DNA of 36,629 nucleotides from Chloroflexota bacterium (GCA_016865855.1 VGNX01000015.1:1-36629); one strand, 5' to 3'; counted from the stretch's first letter, positions 23,658 through 32,011 are shown. A program made the numbers and translations. The notes: a model not told the origin generated them from the sequence alone.

Positions 23658-24065
23658 TCAGCTATTATGGCCAAAAGGTCCAAGCTCTCTTACTTGTTCT
23701 GTCATCTCATCTACTATGGAAGCAAAGCGGTCCGCTTCCGAAGCTGAGACCCAGTCTAGCCTTACTCGTTCCTCCTCGATACCAAGCTGAGTTAACATTT
23801 TCTTGAGCAATGGTATCCTGCGGGCTTCTTTCACATTACCTTCCAGGTAATGACATTCACCGGGATGTCAGCCGCAGACTAGAACCCCATCTGCCCCCAG
23901 TTGAAAAGCCTTGAGGATAAAGGTGGGCTCTACCCGGCCGCTGCACATGACTCTGATTACACGCATATTGGGCGCGTACTTTCTTCGAGATGTACCTGCC
24001 AGATCAGCCGCAGCGTAGGAACACCAGTTGCATAAGAATCCGACTATCTTTGGCTCGTAGCTCAT
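23658..24065 (-). CDS. mvhD: MvhD electron-transfer subunit, selenocysteine form
   Basis: A 135-residue [2Fe-2S] protein if TGA 23868-23870 (codon 66) is read as selenocysteine. The frame continues for 69 more codons to a real TGA at 23658-23660, with full-length similarity to the Cys copy: LVC-G-Sec-HPGECHY here against LVLGCHPGDCHY there, then [10 protein letters not shown] and [10 protein letters not shown] stop at codon 66 would remove half the conserved Cys. A SECIS-like hairpin follows the TGA. VhuD is a known selenoprotein in Methanococcus, so Sec in this family is established. It overlaps the hdrA stop by four bases. Conventional gene callers would report a truncated gene. Confidence 0.9.
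23834..23852 (-). promoter_or_regulatory. SECIS-like hairpin in the mvhD Sec copy
   Basis: In the mRNA, CAUUACCU-GGA-AGGUAAUG forms an eight-base-pair perfect stem with the three-base loop GGA. The loop lies 24-26 bases after the UGA at 23870-23868. Bacterial SECIS elements are stem-loops directly downstream of UGA with a G among the first two loop bases; this fits. The Cys copy of mvhD lacks this hairpin. Confidence 0.75.
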
Positions 24066-26023
24066 ACTAGCACTCCTTCTAGTTGCGCCATAATTTGCTC
24101 AGTGGTGAAATGCCTGCTGGTGATAGCCCCGCTGGGGCAGGCGGCAGCGCAGGTGCCACAGCCTTTGCATAGGACCTCATTGATAACAGACACCTTCTTG
24201 TCATCATTGAAGGAAATCGCATTATAGGGGCAGAGCGAGATACAAGTCTTACACCCAGAACAAAACTCCTCTTCGATAACCGCAGTAGCTGCCTCAATCT
24301 CAACACTGCCTTTGCTTATCATGGCCATGACCCGGGCGGCGGCTGCTGAGGCCTGGGCTACCGTATCGGGTATGTCTTTCGGTCCCTGACAGCAACCGGT
24401 GACAAAAACGCCATCCGTTGTTGTGGCCACCGGGTCAAGCTTAGGGTGCTTTTCCATGAAGAAGCCATCCTTGCTCCTGCTAATAGAAAATAGTTTAGCC
24501 ACCTCGCCAGCATCAGCTCTGGGCTCCAGGGCATTACTCAGAATAACCATGTCGACAGGAAGACGCCGTTGCCTGCTGATCAAGGTATCCTCACAAAGAA
24601 CCACAAGCCTTCCATCTTCCTCGGGATTCTCAGCGACATCGGTAACTTCCCCAGCACGGCCTCGGATGAAGTTTACCCCTTCTTCCTGAAGTCGGTTATA
24701 GAATTCTTCGTAGCCCTTGCCGAAACAGCGTAGGTCGATATACAGGTCATAGATCTCAGCGTCGGGTATTTTCTCTCTTATTAGATGGGCGAACTTGAGT
24801 GAATACATGCAGCAGACACGCGAGCAATACTCATGATAGTTGAGGTCACGGCTGCCAATACAGTGCAAGATAGCTAGGCTCCGTGGCGCTGAGCCATCTT
24901 TGAGCACTATTTTGCCGCCAGTTGGGCCTGAAGCACTGCTCATTCTCTCGAATTGAAAGCCGGTGATGACATTGTCGTATCTCCCATAACCGAAGTGTGA
25001 CATTGGGGAGGGGTCAAAGGAGTCGAAACCAGTGGCAATTATTATACAGCCGACGTCCAAATCAATTATCTTCTCTGTCTGCTCGAAGTCAATTGCCTTG
25101 GCTTCGCAGAACTTTTCGCAGGCACGACATTTGCCTTTGATGAAATAGGTGCAACGCTCCCGGTCAATAACTGGAACGTTTGGCACTGCTTGGGGGAAAG
25201 GTGTGTATATAACCTTTCTTTTGCCGATGCCGAGGTCGAATTCGCTATCTGCTTTCATGGGGCATTTATCTTGACAGGTGCCACATCCGGTGCATTTGCT
25301 TTCATCCACATAGCGTGGCTTCTTTCTTATTTTGACCTTGAAATTGCCCACATAGCCTGAGACTTCTATAACTTCACTGTAAGTTATCAGCTCGATGCTT
25401 TCGTGTGACCTCACCGAGGCCATCTTAGGTGTCAGTATTCAGGCGGAACAGTCTAGAGTGGGAAAAGTTTTATCGAGCTGGGCCATGTGCCCGCCTATAG
25501 AAGGCTCCCGCTCCACCAGGTAAACCTTATGGCCAGAATCGGCGATCTCCAGCGCTGCTTGTATGCCAGCGATGCCTCCGCCGACCACCAGGGTGTTTGG
25601 GTTGACTGGTACCTCCTTGGTTTCCAGCGGTACGTGGTGTAAAACGCGCCTAACTGCAGCGCTGACCAGCGCCTTGGCTTTCTCAGTCGCCTTTTCTCCA
25701 TCCTCGTGAACCCAGGAGCAGTGCTCCCGGATGTTTGCCATCTCGAACAGATACGGGTTTAGACCGGCGCTAGCTACAGCTCGCCTGAAGGTTTGTTCGT
25801 GTAATCGTGGGGAGCAGGAGGCCACGACAATGCGGTTAAGCCCTAGTTCTTTGATGTCGTTTTTTATCAATTCTTGGCCCGGGTCTGAACAAACGAATTT
25901 GTAATCCCGAGCTATAGCTACTGATGGCAGGCTTTTGGCGAACTCAGTTACCTTCTCGACATCAACTGTGGCGGCGATGTTGGCGCCGCAGTGGCAGATA
26001 TATACACCTATTTTCGGCTCCAT
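24062..26023 (-). CDS. hdrA: Heterodisulfide reductase subunit A-like flavoprotein, selenocysteine form
   Basis: A 653-residue HdrA if TGA 25439-25441 (codon 195) is read as selenocysteine. The sequence TLDCSA-Sec-ILTPKM matches TLDCSACILTPKM of the Cys copy exactly around the site, and the frame stays open for 458 further codons. All other features match the first copy: CHCG at the N-terminus, the FAD motif [39 protein letters not shown], and C-terminal [12 protein letters not shown] and [12 protein letters not shown]. HdrA is a known selenoprotein in Methanococcales. It lies in hdrC-hdrB-hdrA-mvhD order, 10 bases after hdrB. Length equals the Cys copy, so decay is unlikely. Confidence 0.92.
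25406..25422 (-). promoter_or_regulatory. SECIS-like hairpin in the hdrA Sec copy
   Basis: In the mRNA, UGGCCUC-GGU-GAGGUCA forms a seven-pair stem (one G-U pair) with loop GGU. The loop occupies bases 24-26 after the UGA, the same distance as in the mvhD Sec copy. The corresponding stretch of the Cys hdrA copy shows no such stem. Confidence 0.72.
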
Positions 26024-26033
26024 TCGGTCCTCC

Positions 26034-26912
26034 TTATCGTTGCTTGGTATATCTGGCTAACGCTTTCTCGGGCGGAACAATGTTTTCTTGTAGGCCTAGC
26101 TCTTTGCTCTCGATGCCGAAGGCTATTCCCATAAGCTGGGTGAAGAACAGAATAGGTATATTGAAGTTAGTCTTGAACTTCCTGTTGACCACGCCCTGGT
26201 AGGCATCCAGATTCAGGTGGCAGAATGGGCATACAGTGACAATGCAATCGGCGCCGTTGCTTGCAGCGTTATCAAGAAGTTTGTGTATCAGTCCTAAAGC
26301 GATGTCCTCCTCGGATAGAATGAGAGAACCGCCGCAGCAGCGGGTTTTCAGCGGATACGGTACGACTTCGGCTCCTAGGCTCTCTATAAGGCGGTCCAAC
26401 GATTGAGGATATTCCGGGTCGTCAAAGCTCGGTGTAGGCCGTACTACCTGGCAGCCATAGTACGGGGCCACTTTTAGCCCGCTGAGGTCTATCTTCACTT
26501 TTGATGAAATTTCCTCCATGCTGACATCATTGGCGAAAACATCAAGGATATGCCGTACCTTGATAGTGCCGTGATACTTAAGGCCACCGGCTGCCAGAGC
26601 CTCGCTTATTTTAGACCTTATTTCTGGGTACTCCTGGAAGTGCTGGTTGGTTCTATTCAGGATGAGGTAGCAGTCGCTACAAGCTGCCACTAAGTCGAAG
26701 CCTCTTTTTTCAGCCAATGCCAGGTTGCGGGCGCAGCAGCAAAAGGCAGAGAGTTCGTCAACAACAGTGTATGGTGTAGAACCGCAGCAATTCCAATCCT
26801 CAAGTTCGATGAGTTCCGTATCCAGAACCTTGGCCACAGCTTGGGCGGATATGTCGTAGGCGCGGCTGTCTTCGTGCATGCAGCAGCCGGGGTAGTAACT
26901 ATAATATCTCAT
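26034..26912 (-). CDS. hdrB: Heterodisulfide reductase subunit B-like protein
   Basis: A 292-residue HdrB with two Cys-rich CCG domains that bind noncubane [4Fe-4S] clusters, the site of disulfide-type reduction. Visible are [11 protein letters not shown] (N-terminus), [16 protein letters not shown] and SDCYLIL, then [18 protein letters not shown] and [12 protein letters not shown]. Length is typical. The start ATG 26912 overlaps the end of hdrC by 14 bases, and hdrA follows after 10 bases. The natural substrate cannot be CoM-S-S-CoB if this is a bacterium; the acceptor is unknown. Confidence 0.93.
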   Translation of the reverse strand: MRYYSYYPGCCMHEDSRAYDISAQAVAKVLDTELIELEDWNCCGSTPYTVVDELSAFCCCARNLALAEKRGFDLVAACSDCYLILNRTNQHFQEYPEIRSKISEALAAGGLKYHGTIKVRHILDVFANDVSMEEISSKVKIDLSGLKVAPYYGCQVVRPTPSFDDPEYPQSLDRLIESLGAEVVPYPLKTRCCGGSLILSEEDIALGLIHKLLDNAASNGADCIVTVCPFCHLNLDAYQGVVNRKFKTNFNIPILFFTQLMGIAFGIESKELGLQENIVPPEKALARYTKQR

Positions 26913-27480
26913 GATGTGCCTCCAATGTCTCAGCTGTGTCCAAAATAGCTCTAAACTGCTTCAATGCCTCGGGCTTCAATCTAGTGGGTTTGATTGGCAT
27001 ACGCCCATGCTTGAATAGAGAGAGTGCTACAGGGATGTTTTTCAAGGCACGAAATGGGTTCACCTGGAGATAAAACCGGGTCATGCAACCAAAGCGTGGG
27101 ATATGCCCAGCAGCATAGACAGTATCGCTGAACACCTTGTACAGGGTTGGAGTGCGCGTTCGTGGACTGGCGATATGATGGCGCATGGCTAGATGTTCTA
27201 GCGCATGCATGATATAGGTTGGCACGATTCCCCTGGGGCAGCGCACAGTGCACATATAGCAAGATAAACAAAGCCACATGGAGTTACTGGATAAGACTTC
27301 TTCCCGCATACCAGCCCGTGCCATGGCAATTAACTCACGAGGTGTATAGTCCATTTTGTTGGCATTGGGGCATGATGCAGAACAGGTACCGCATTGTATA
27401 CACAGATTAATCTTCTCGCCGCCGGGCATAGTCGAGATTTCTTGGATAAAATCGTTAACGCCGTGCACTTTCGTCGTCAT
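26899..27480 (-). CDS. hdrC: Heterodisulfide reductase subunit C-like protein
   Basis: A 193-residue protein with two [4Fe-4S] motifs, CIQCGTCSASCP (about 27-38) and CLSCYMCTVRCP (about 70-81), that conduct electrons from HdrA to HdrB. The C-terminal half is helical with basic residues. ATG 27480 is the first gene of the hdrC-hdrB-hdrA-mvhD operon; a promoter lies just ahead. The ribosome site is weak (AGGCAGG). Confidence 0.92.
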   Translation of the reverse strand: MTTKVHGVNDFIQEISTMPGGEKINLCIQCGTCSASCPNANKMDYTPRELIAMARAGMREEVLSSNSMWLCLSCYMCTVRCPRGIVPTYIMHALEHLAMRHHIASPRTRTPTLYKVFSDTVYAAGHIPRFGCMTRFYLQVNPFRALKNIPVALSLFKHGRMPIKPTRLKPEALKQFRAILDTAETLEAHHEIL

Positions 27481-27500
27481 TCTATGCCTGCCTTTGGCTA

Positions 27501-27530
27501 ATTATAATTCTTTTCCAGTTTTATTGAAAA
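27501..27530 (-). promoter_or_regulatory. Promoter of the hdrCBA-mvhD (Sec) operon
   Basis: On the minus strand, TTTTCA (27530-27525), an 18-bp spacer and a consensus TATAAT (27506-27501) end 20 bases before the hdrC start codon. Confidence 0.6.
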
Positions 27531-27643
27531 GATGAAAGGGTTGTTCTTGCCCTTAACAACCATCTCTTAGCTTGCTTTTCTTGCATAATCACACTCGCAC
27601 GCCCGGCATTTTCCCTCTGCCTGCAGTCCTAATTTTGTTATGA

Positions 27644-27795
27644 AGGCTGTCCGAAAACTCTAACTGACAATCTGTCTCTCCCACTTTGTGGGAAAAATTA
27701 TAGCTCATTGGTGATACACATTAAACATGTAGCCCCGAGGCTTTAGCCTCGGGAGCCCGACCCTAAAGGGTCGGGACTACATTTTCGGACAGCCT
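27644..27795. mobile_element. MITE-like element with 14-bp terminal inverted repeats
   Basis: AGGCTGTCCGAAAA (27644-27657) and TTTTCGGACAGCCT (27782-27795) are perfect inverted repeats bounding 152 bp. The element contains no coding frame but holds a pair of strong hairpins near its right end. It lies between hdrC and the small membrane ORF, upstream of the hdrC promoter. No clear target-site duplication is visible. Confidence 0.6.
27729..27780. repeat. Twin REP-like hairpins inside the MITE-like element
   Basis: Two adjacent near-perfect hairpins, 27734-27753 (CCCGAGGCT-TT-AGCCTCGGG) and 27756-27775 (CCCGACCCT-AA-AGGGTCGGG), are enclosed by GTAG and CTAC, giving a clover-like fold. This resembles REP/REPIN sequences mobilised by TnpA-REP transposases; none is in this window. 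Confidence 0.65.
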
Positions 27796-27835
27796 GTATG
27801 ACTTTAGCTATGCTCCAAAGCATTAACGTTGCCGC

Positions 27836-27988
27836 TTATTTACCTCCAGAAAACTCCTTTTCACGTTTCTTCCGTGGCTGATGAATAATATGGTAGATGT
27901 TACCTGAGTTAATGTGCCAGATGAATGCTATGGGGAAGAGGATAATGGGTATTGCCAAGACTAACGCTGCAGTGAATTCCCATTGCAT
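27836..27988 (-). CDS. Small 50-aa single-helix membrane protein
   Basis: A frame of 50 codons starts at ATG 27988, preceded by CGGAAGGAT at about ten bases. It encodes a short N-terminus (MQWEFT), one hydrophobic helix (about residues 7-26), and a basic C-terminal tail (QPRKKREKEF), so the tail should be cytoplasmic. It is on the same strand as and upstream of hdrC, separated by the MITE-like element. I do not recognise the family; the composition is that of a true small membrane protein. It might anchor a complex to the membrane, which is speculation. Confidence 0.6.
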   Translation of the reverse strand: MQWEFTAALVLAIPIILFPIAFIWHINSGNIYHIIHQPRKKREKEFSGGK

Positions 27989-28347
27989 TGCTTATGTATC
28001 CTTCCGGCTCAGGTTTTACTCAAGCCACAAGCCGTTCATGTATTAAATTAAATCGGAGGCAAGAGATCTGGAGCTTAGGTCGCTCTTTGCTGCTATAGTC
28101 AATTCTTACCTTCGATTCCTAACTTATGATTTGTTTTTTCTCTTACCTCCGACGGTGATATAAGGTTACTACATCTGCCCGTAAATCGACTTCCGCTATA
28201 ATGCCCATTTCTATTTGCGTGGAACACCTGATAAAATAAACCACAGGCGAGCATTTATGCCTAGTCAGCGTGGTGGATGATTAAACAATTGTGTTTTATT
28301 GGTTATGAGCATCGGTCTGTTATAATCAACGTAGGGAGAAAGATTAT
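27989..28347. other. Intergenic spacer with an imperfect inverted repeat
   Basis: No gene is visible. CGGAGGCAAGAG (28054-28065) and CTCTTACCTCCG (28140-28151) form a 12-bp inverted repeat with one mismatch, 98 bp end to end, possibly a remnant element. The right end carries the promoter for the regulator gene. Confidence 0.4.
28299..28326 (+). promoter_or_regulatory. Promoter of the second regulator/kinase pair
   Basis: TTGGTT (28299-28304), a 16-bp spacer and consensus TATAAT (28321-28326), with an extended -10 TGT just ahead, lie 21 bases before the TTG start codon at 28348. Confidence 0.55.
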
Positions 28348-29013
28348 TTGAAAAAAATCAAGATTCTTATTGCTGATGACCATGCATTTGTGCGTGAGGG
28401 CACGCGCCGGATCCTGGAGCAGGAGCCGGATTTGGAAGTAGTTGCTGAGGCGGGCGATGGCGAGGAGGCAGTCAGGCTTGCTTCCGACTTAAAGCCAGAT
28501 GTTGCCATAATTGATGTCGCCATGCCCAAACTAGATGGCATTGAAGCTACGCGACAGATAAAGGCTCTGTGCCCCGCTGTAGCAGTTTTGGTGCTCAGTG
28601 CTTATGACGATGATCAATTTGTCTTTGGTTTGCTGGAAGCAGGGGCTGCTGGTTACCTGTTGAAGAGCGTTCGCGGTCACGAGATAGTTGATGCCATTCG
28701 AGCAGTAGATGCCGGAGAATCGGTACTGCATCCCTCGGTTGCCCGTAAAGTTCTGAACCGCTTTGCCAGTGTTTCCAGCAGGGCACAACGAAAGAAGCCG
28801 TTGGGACTGCTCACCGATCGAGAGATGGAGGTGATGAGGCTAGTGACAAAAGGTTTAAGCAACAAGGATATTGCTGATGGGCTTAGCTTAAGCGTCCGCA
28901 CTGTCCAAGGACACTTGGCAAATATCTTTAATAAGCTGCGAGTTAGTTCACGTACTGAAGCTGTGGTACATGCCTTAAAAGAAGGGTGGGTCACTCTCGA
29001 TGACGTGTCCTGA
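28348..29013 (+). CDS. NarL/FixJ-family response regulator
   Basis: A 221-residue two-component regulator. The receiver has Asp10-Asp11, the phospho-acceptor Asp56 in AIIDVAMPK, and the Lys in YLLKSVRG. A LuxR-type HTH follows (LTDREMEVMRLVTKGLSNKDIA, LSVRTVQGHLANIFNKL). The start is TTG 28348, with GGGAGA nine bases upstream; no better ATG exists near the N-terminal strand KIKILIADDH. The cognate kinase gene follows after 26 bases. It is divergent from the hdrC operon and the small ORF, so those are candidate targets. Confidence 0.93.
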   Translation: MKKIKILIADDHAFVREGTRRILEQEPDLEVVAEAGDGEEAVRLASDLKPDVAIIDVAMPKLDGIEATRQIKALCPAVAVLVLSAYDDDQFVFGLLEAGAAGYLLKSVRGHEIVDAIRAVDAGESVLHPSVARKVLNRFASVSSRAQRKKPLGLLTDREMEVMRLVTKGLSNKDIADGLSLSVRTVQGHLANIFNKLRVSSRTEAVVHALKEGWVTLDDVS

Positions 29014-29039
29014 GGATTGTGACCACAAGCAGTTGAGGT

Positions 29040-30980
29040 ATGACGGTAGTGCAGCGATTGTCCTTTAGGGGATGGGTGAGGGTTGTCTTTAGACCAGGCT
29101 TTTGGCTTCTCGTAGCGCTATTAGTGCTTATCACAATTCCGCACTACCGGGAAGTTGTAGCTCAGCCGTCTTTATTCACCGATATACTAGCCAATATAGG
29201 CCTAAATAGACACGCCTTTGAGAGGATTGCCTATCTGGTGCCTATCATTTGGGCCGGATTTCTATTCGGATGGAGAGGAGCTGTTGCTGTTTCGATTATC
29301 GCACTGGCATGCATGTTACCTCGAGCCATTTTCATATCGCCATCACCTAAGGATGCCCTCTTTGAAACGAGCGCTGTATTCATAGTGGGGAATCTCGTGG
29401 CATTCGGCTTTGAGTCGCTGCGGCGGGAGCGTGAACACCGTGTACGGCTGGCGGCTCTCAACCACATCTCAAGTGTGATTTCTCAGTCGCTCGAGTTAGA
29501 GCAGATTCTGAACAGCAGCATTGACAGCATCATAGATGTGATGGATGTCGATGTTGTATTGATATTTCTTATAGATGAGGAAGCTGGTGAACTTGCTCTT
29601 CATGCCCACAGAGGAGTTTCAGACTCGTTTGTCCAGAGTGTTGGCAGTCTTAAACTGGGGGAAGGCTTAAACGGGATGGTTGCCCAGACTGGGGAGCCAG
29701 CGTTTATAAAAGACGCCTCGAAAGACCCTAGGCTGACCAAAATGGCGGTGAAAGAAGAGGGCATACGGTCTCAAATTATCGTGCCTTTGAAGTCCAAGGG
29801 GAAGGTTATGGGGACTCTTTCTGTGGCAATGCGCCGCTACCGCCAATTTCGTCCAGACGAAGGGGAATTACTCGCTGCCATTGGCAATCAGATTGGTGTT
29901 GCCGTAGAGAATGCCCGCCTTTATGGACAGGAGCATAAAGTTGCTGAGCAATTGCGGGCATCTGAAGAAAGGTATCGAGAGCTATTCCAAAACGCTCATG
30001 ATGCTATCTGGGTTCACGACATGGATGGGGATATTGTCTCAGCTAATGCTGCAGCCGCCAGGCTTACGGGATATGAAGTGGAGGAGCTATGCTGTATGAA
30101 TGTTAAATCTTTCCTCTCCGGAGAAAGCTTGAACTTGGCTAAAGAGATCCGAGCGAAGCTGCTTCAAGGTGAGCTTGTCGTCCAACCTTACGAGCAGAAA
30201 TTAATCACAAAAGAAGGGGCTGAGGCTATTTTGAAGCTGACTACCAACGTGGTTGAGGTTAATGGAAAGCCCGTTGGCTTTCAGCATATTGCTAGGGATG
30301 TCACTCAGGAGAAGCGAATGCAGGAGAGCTTGCGCTTTTATTTAGGGCAAATCACCATAGCTCAGGAGGAGGAAAGAAAGCGTATTGCCCGAGAGCTTCA
30401 CGATGAGACTATTCAGTCCCTGGTTGTGCTGGCTCGCCAGCTAGATGACATTGCTTCAAGTAGCAAGGGCTTGTCTGAATATAAGAGGATACTCTTAGAG
30501 ATGCTGCGGGAGCAGGTTAATAGTGTCATGGCAGATGTACGGCGTTTGAGTCAGGACTTACGTCCCTCTGCACTGGATCGCTTGGGCCTCGTGCCGGCAC
30601 TGGAATGGCTAGCCTCTGATATTCAAAAGCGGTCAGGAATAGATATAAAAGTCGAGACTCACGGTATCAGCCGGCGATTCTCTCCTGAGGTAGAACTTGT
30701 ACTTTTCCGCATTGCCCAGGAAGCATTGAGGAATGTTTGGAGGCATTCTCAGGCAACTGGTGCTGAGGTCACCGTGGAGTTTGGTGAAAGGAAAATTAGA
30801 ATAACTGTTAATGATAATGGTAAAGGGTTTGACCTTCCAGACGCAACTGGCGATTTGGTAAAGCAAGGTAGGCTGGGCTTGGCTGGGATGCAAGAGCGCA
30901 TCCAGTTGGTGGGTGGCAGCCTGAGAATAGAGTCCAAGCCTGGCAAAGGCACGACAGTAGTAATTGAGGCGCCAGCATGA
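29040..30980 (+). CDS. Membrane histidine kinase with GAF and PAS domains
   Basis: A 646-residue kinase. The N-terminal about 125 residues hold three to four hydrophobic segments (around 19-35, 62-95 and 108-124). A GAF domain spans about 140-295, a PAS domain about 310-425 (ERYRELFQNAHDAIWVHD to the RDVTQEK end). A HisKA_3 domain contains the phospho-acceptor His454 in RIARELHDETIQS. The HATPase_c domain contains NVWRHS, DNGKGFD and GLAGMQERI. It pairs with the regulator just upstream. The GAF and PAS domains should sense a small ligand or redox state; no heme or cluster Cys motif is evident. ATG 29040 has GAGG too close, so GTG 29049 is an alternative start. Confidence 0.9.
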   Translation: MTVVQRLSFRGWVRVVFRPGFWLLVALLVLITIPHYREVVAQPSLFTDILANIGLNRHAFERIAYLVPIIWAGFLFGWRGAVAVSIIALACMLPRAIFISPSPKDALFETSAVFIVGNLVAFGFESLRREREHRVRLAALNHISSVISQSLELEQILNSSIDSIIDVMDVDVVLIFLIDEEAGELALHAHRGVSDSFVQSVGSLKLGEGLNGMVAQTGEPAFIKDASKDPRLTKMAVKEEGIRSQIIVPLKSKGKVMGTLSVAMRRYRQFRPDEGELLAAIGNQIGVAVENARLYGQEHKVAEQLRASEERYRELFQNAHDAIWVHDMDGDIVSANAAAARLTGYEVEELCCMNVKSFLSGESLNLAKEIRAKLLQGELVVQPYEQKLITKEGAEAILKLTTNVVEVNGKPVGFQHIARDVTQEKRMQESLRFYLGQITIAQEEERKRIARELHDETIQSLVVLARQLDDIASSSKGLSEYKRILLEMLREQVNSVMADVRRLSQDLRPSALDRLGLVPALEWLASDIQKRSGIDIKVETHGISRRFSPEVELVLFRIAQEALRNVWRHSQATGAEVTVEFGERKIRITVNDNGKGFDLPDATGDLVKQGRLGLAGMQERIQLVGGSLRIESKPGKGTTVVIEAPA

Positions 30981-31030
30981 TATTAACTGCTGAGGATGGG
31001 TAGGCTAACCAGAAGTACTTAGGCTGAAGG

Positions 31031-31903
31031 CTACTTAGGCACGGATGGGCGGATGAGCATAACCGGTTGCAGCGACTCCTCCACAATTCTAGAAGCTACG
31101 CTGCCATAGACCCAGCGGCTGATCCCGGTGCGTCCCTGGGTGGTCATGGCTATTAAGTTGATGTCCTCTTTCTGAGCTATCTGCAGGATGCTTTCGGCTG
31201 CTTTCCCAAGGATAGCTTGTGACCTTACCTTTATGCCGCTTTTTCCAAGGTTGGCTTTTATCCCTTCCAGGTATTCCTCTGCCTGCCGTTGTATTTCTGC
31301 CATTAGTATATCCCGATATTCTTCCCAGCTAGGCTTAATGGCAGGAGACCGGTCGGCTGGTAATACCGGGGGCTCGCTCACTCTCAGGAGGATGATTTCC
31401 CCACCGGTTCCTTTTGCTAGCTCCTTAACATAAGGAATTGAGGCTTCTGAGAAAGGTGAGCCGTCGAGGGGAACTAATATCTTTTTAAATTCCACCTTGG
31501 ATATTTTGTGAGCTCTCGACTTTATCAGAAGCACAGGAGTGCAGGTGCCGTAAAGCACCTTTAGGGCTACGCTTCCCAGCACCCAGCGCTTAATTCCAGA
31601 GTGCCCGTGTGTTGAAATGATTATAAGGTCAATTTTGTTCTTATTGGTAAATTTAATAATCTCATCTGCCGCGTTACCGTAAGCAGTAGCTGTAATGACT
31701 TTCATCCTCTGTGATTTCAGTGCCTTGGCATTGTGTTCCAGGTAAGCTTTCATGGGGCGGTCAAGCTTTTCGCTGGGGGCAGGGGTAACGGTGAATAGCA
31801 TTAGCTCACTGCCTGTATTCGAAGCGATTGTTTTAGCGTAGGGAAGCGCTCTTTCTGCTATATGTGAGCCATCAAGGGGGATGAGCACCCTTCGGTATGC
31901 CAT
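31031..31903 (-). CDS. Tandem universal stress protein (UspA family)
   Basis: A 290-residue cytoplasmic protein with two Usp domains (about 1-140 and 150-288). Each starts with a VLIPLDGS/ILVPLDGS strand and carries the ATP-binding loop pattern G-x2-G-x9-G-S: STHGHSGIKRWVLGSVA in the first and TTQGRTGISRWVYGSVA in the second. Both loops are intact, so both may bind ATP. AAGGAGG lies just before ATG 31903. It is monocistronic with its own promoter and converges on the kinase gene. Confidence 0.95.
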   Translation of the reverse strand: MAYRRVLIPLDGSHIAERALPYAKTIASNTGSELMLFTVTPAPSEKLDRPMKAYLEHNAKALKSQRMKVITATAYGNAADEIIKFTNKNKIDLIIISTHGHSGIKRWVLGSVALKVLYGTCTPVLLIKSRAHKISKVEFKKILVPLDGSPFSEASIPYVKELAKGTGGEIILLRVSEPPVLPADRSPAIKPSWEEYRDILMAEIQRQAEEYLEGIKANLGKSGIKVRSQAILGKAAESILQIAQKEDINLIAMTTQGRTGISRWVYGSVASRIVEESLQPVMLIRPSVPK

Positions 31904-31931
31904 TGTTCCTCCTTAGTTCTATGTGTGCCAA

Positions 31932-31960
31932 ATTATAACCTGTATAGATTGCACTGGCAA
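31932..31960 (-). promoter_or_regulatory. Strong promoter of the uspA-like gene
   Basis: On the minus strand, TTGCCA (31960-31955), exactly 17 bp, and TATAAT (31937-31932), about 30 bases before the start codon. Confidence 0.7.
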
Positions 31961-31981
31961 TAGCTTCTTCCAAGTTTTTAA

Positions 31982-32011
31982 TTGTTTGAGCTAATAAACC
32001 TGTGCTAAAAT
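31982..32011 (+). promoter_or_regulatory. Promoter of mfd
   Basis: TTGTTT (31982-31987), an 18-bp spacer and TAAAAT (32006-32011) with an extended -10 TGC. The predicted leader of about 160 bases contains the repeat insertion described at 32049-32172. Confidence 0.45.

Noticed and set aside
23658-26023. hdrA and mvhD second copies as pseudogenes broken by nonsense mutations
   Set aside because: Each has only one TGA, exactly at a Cys position of the paralogue, with the frame and all other motifs intact and a SECIS-like hairpin at the same distance. Random decay would not give this pattern.
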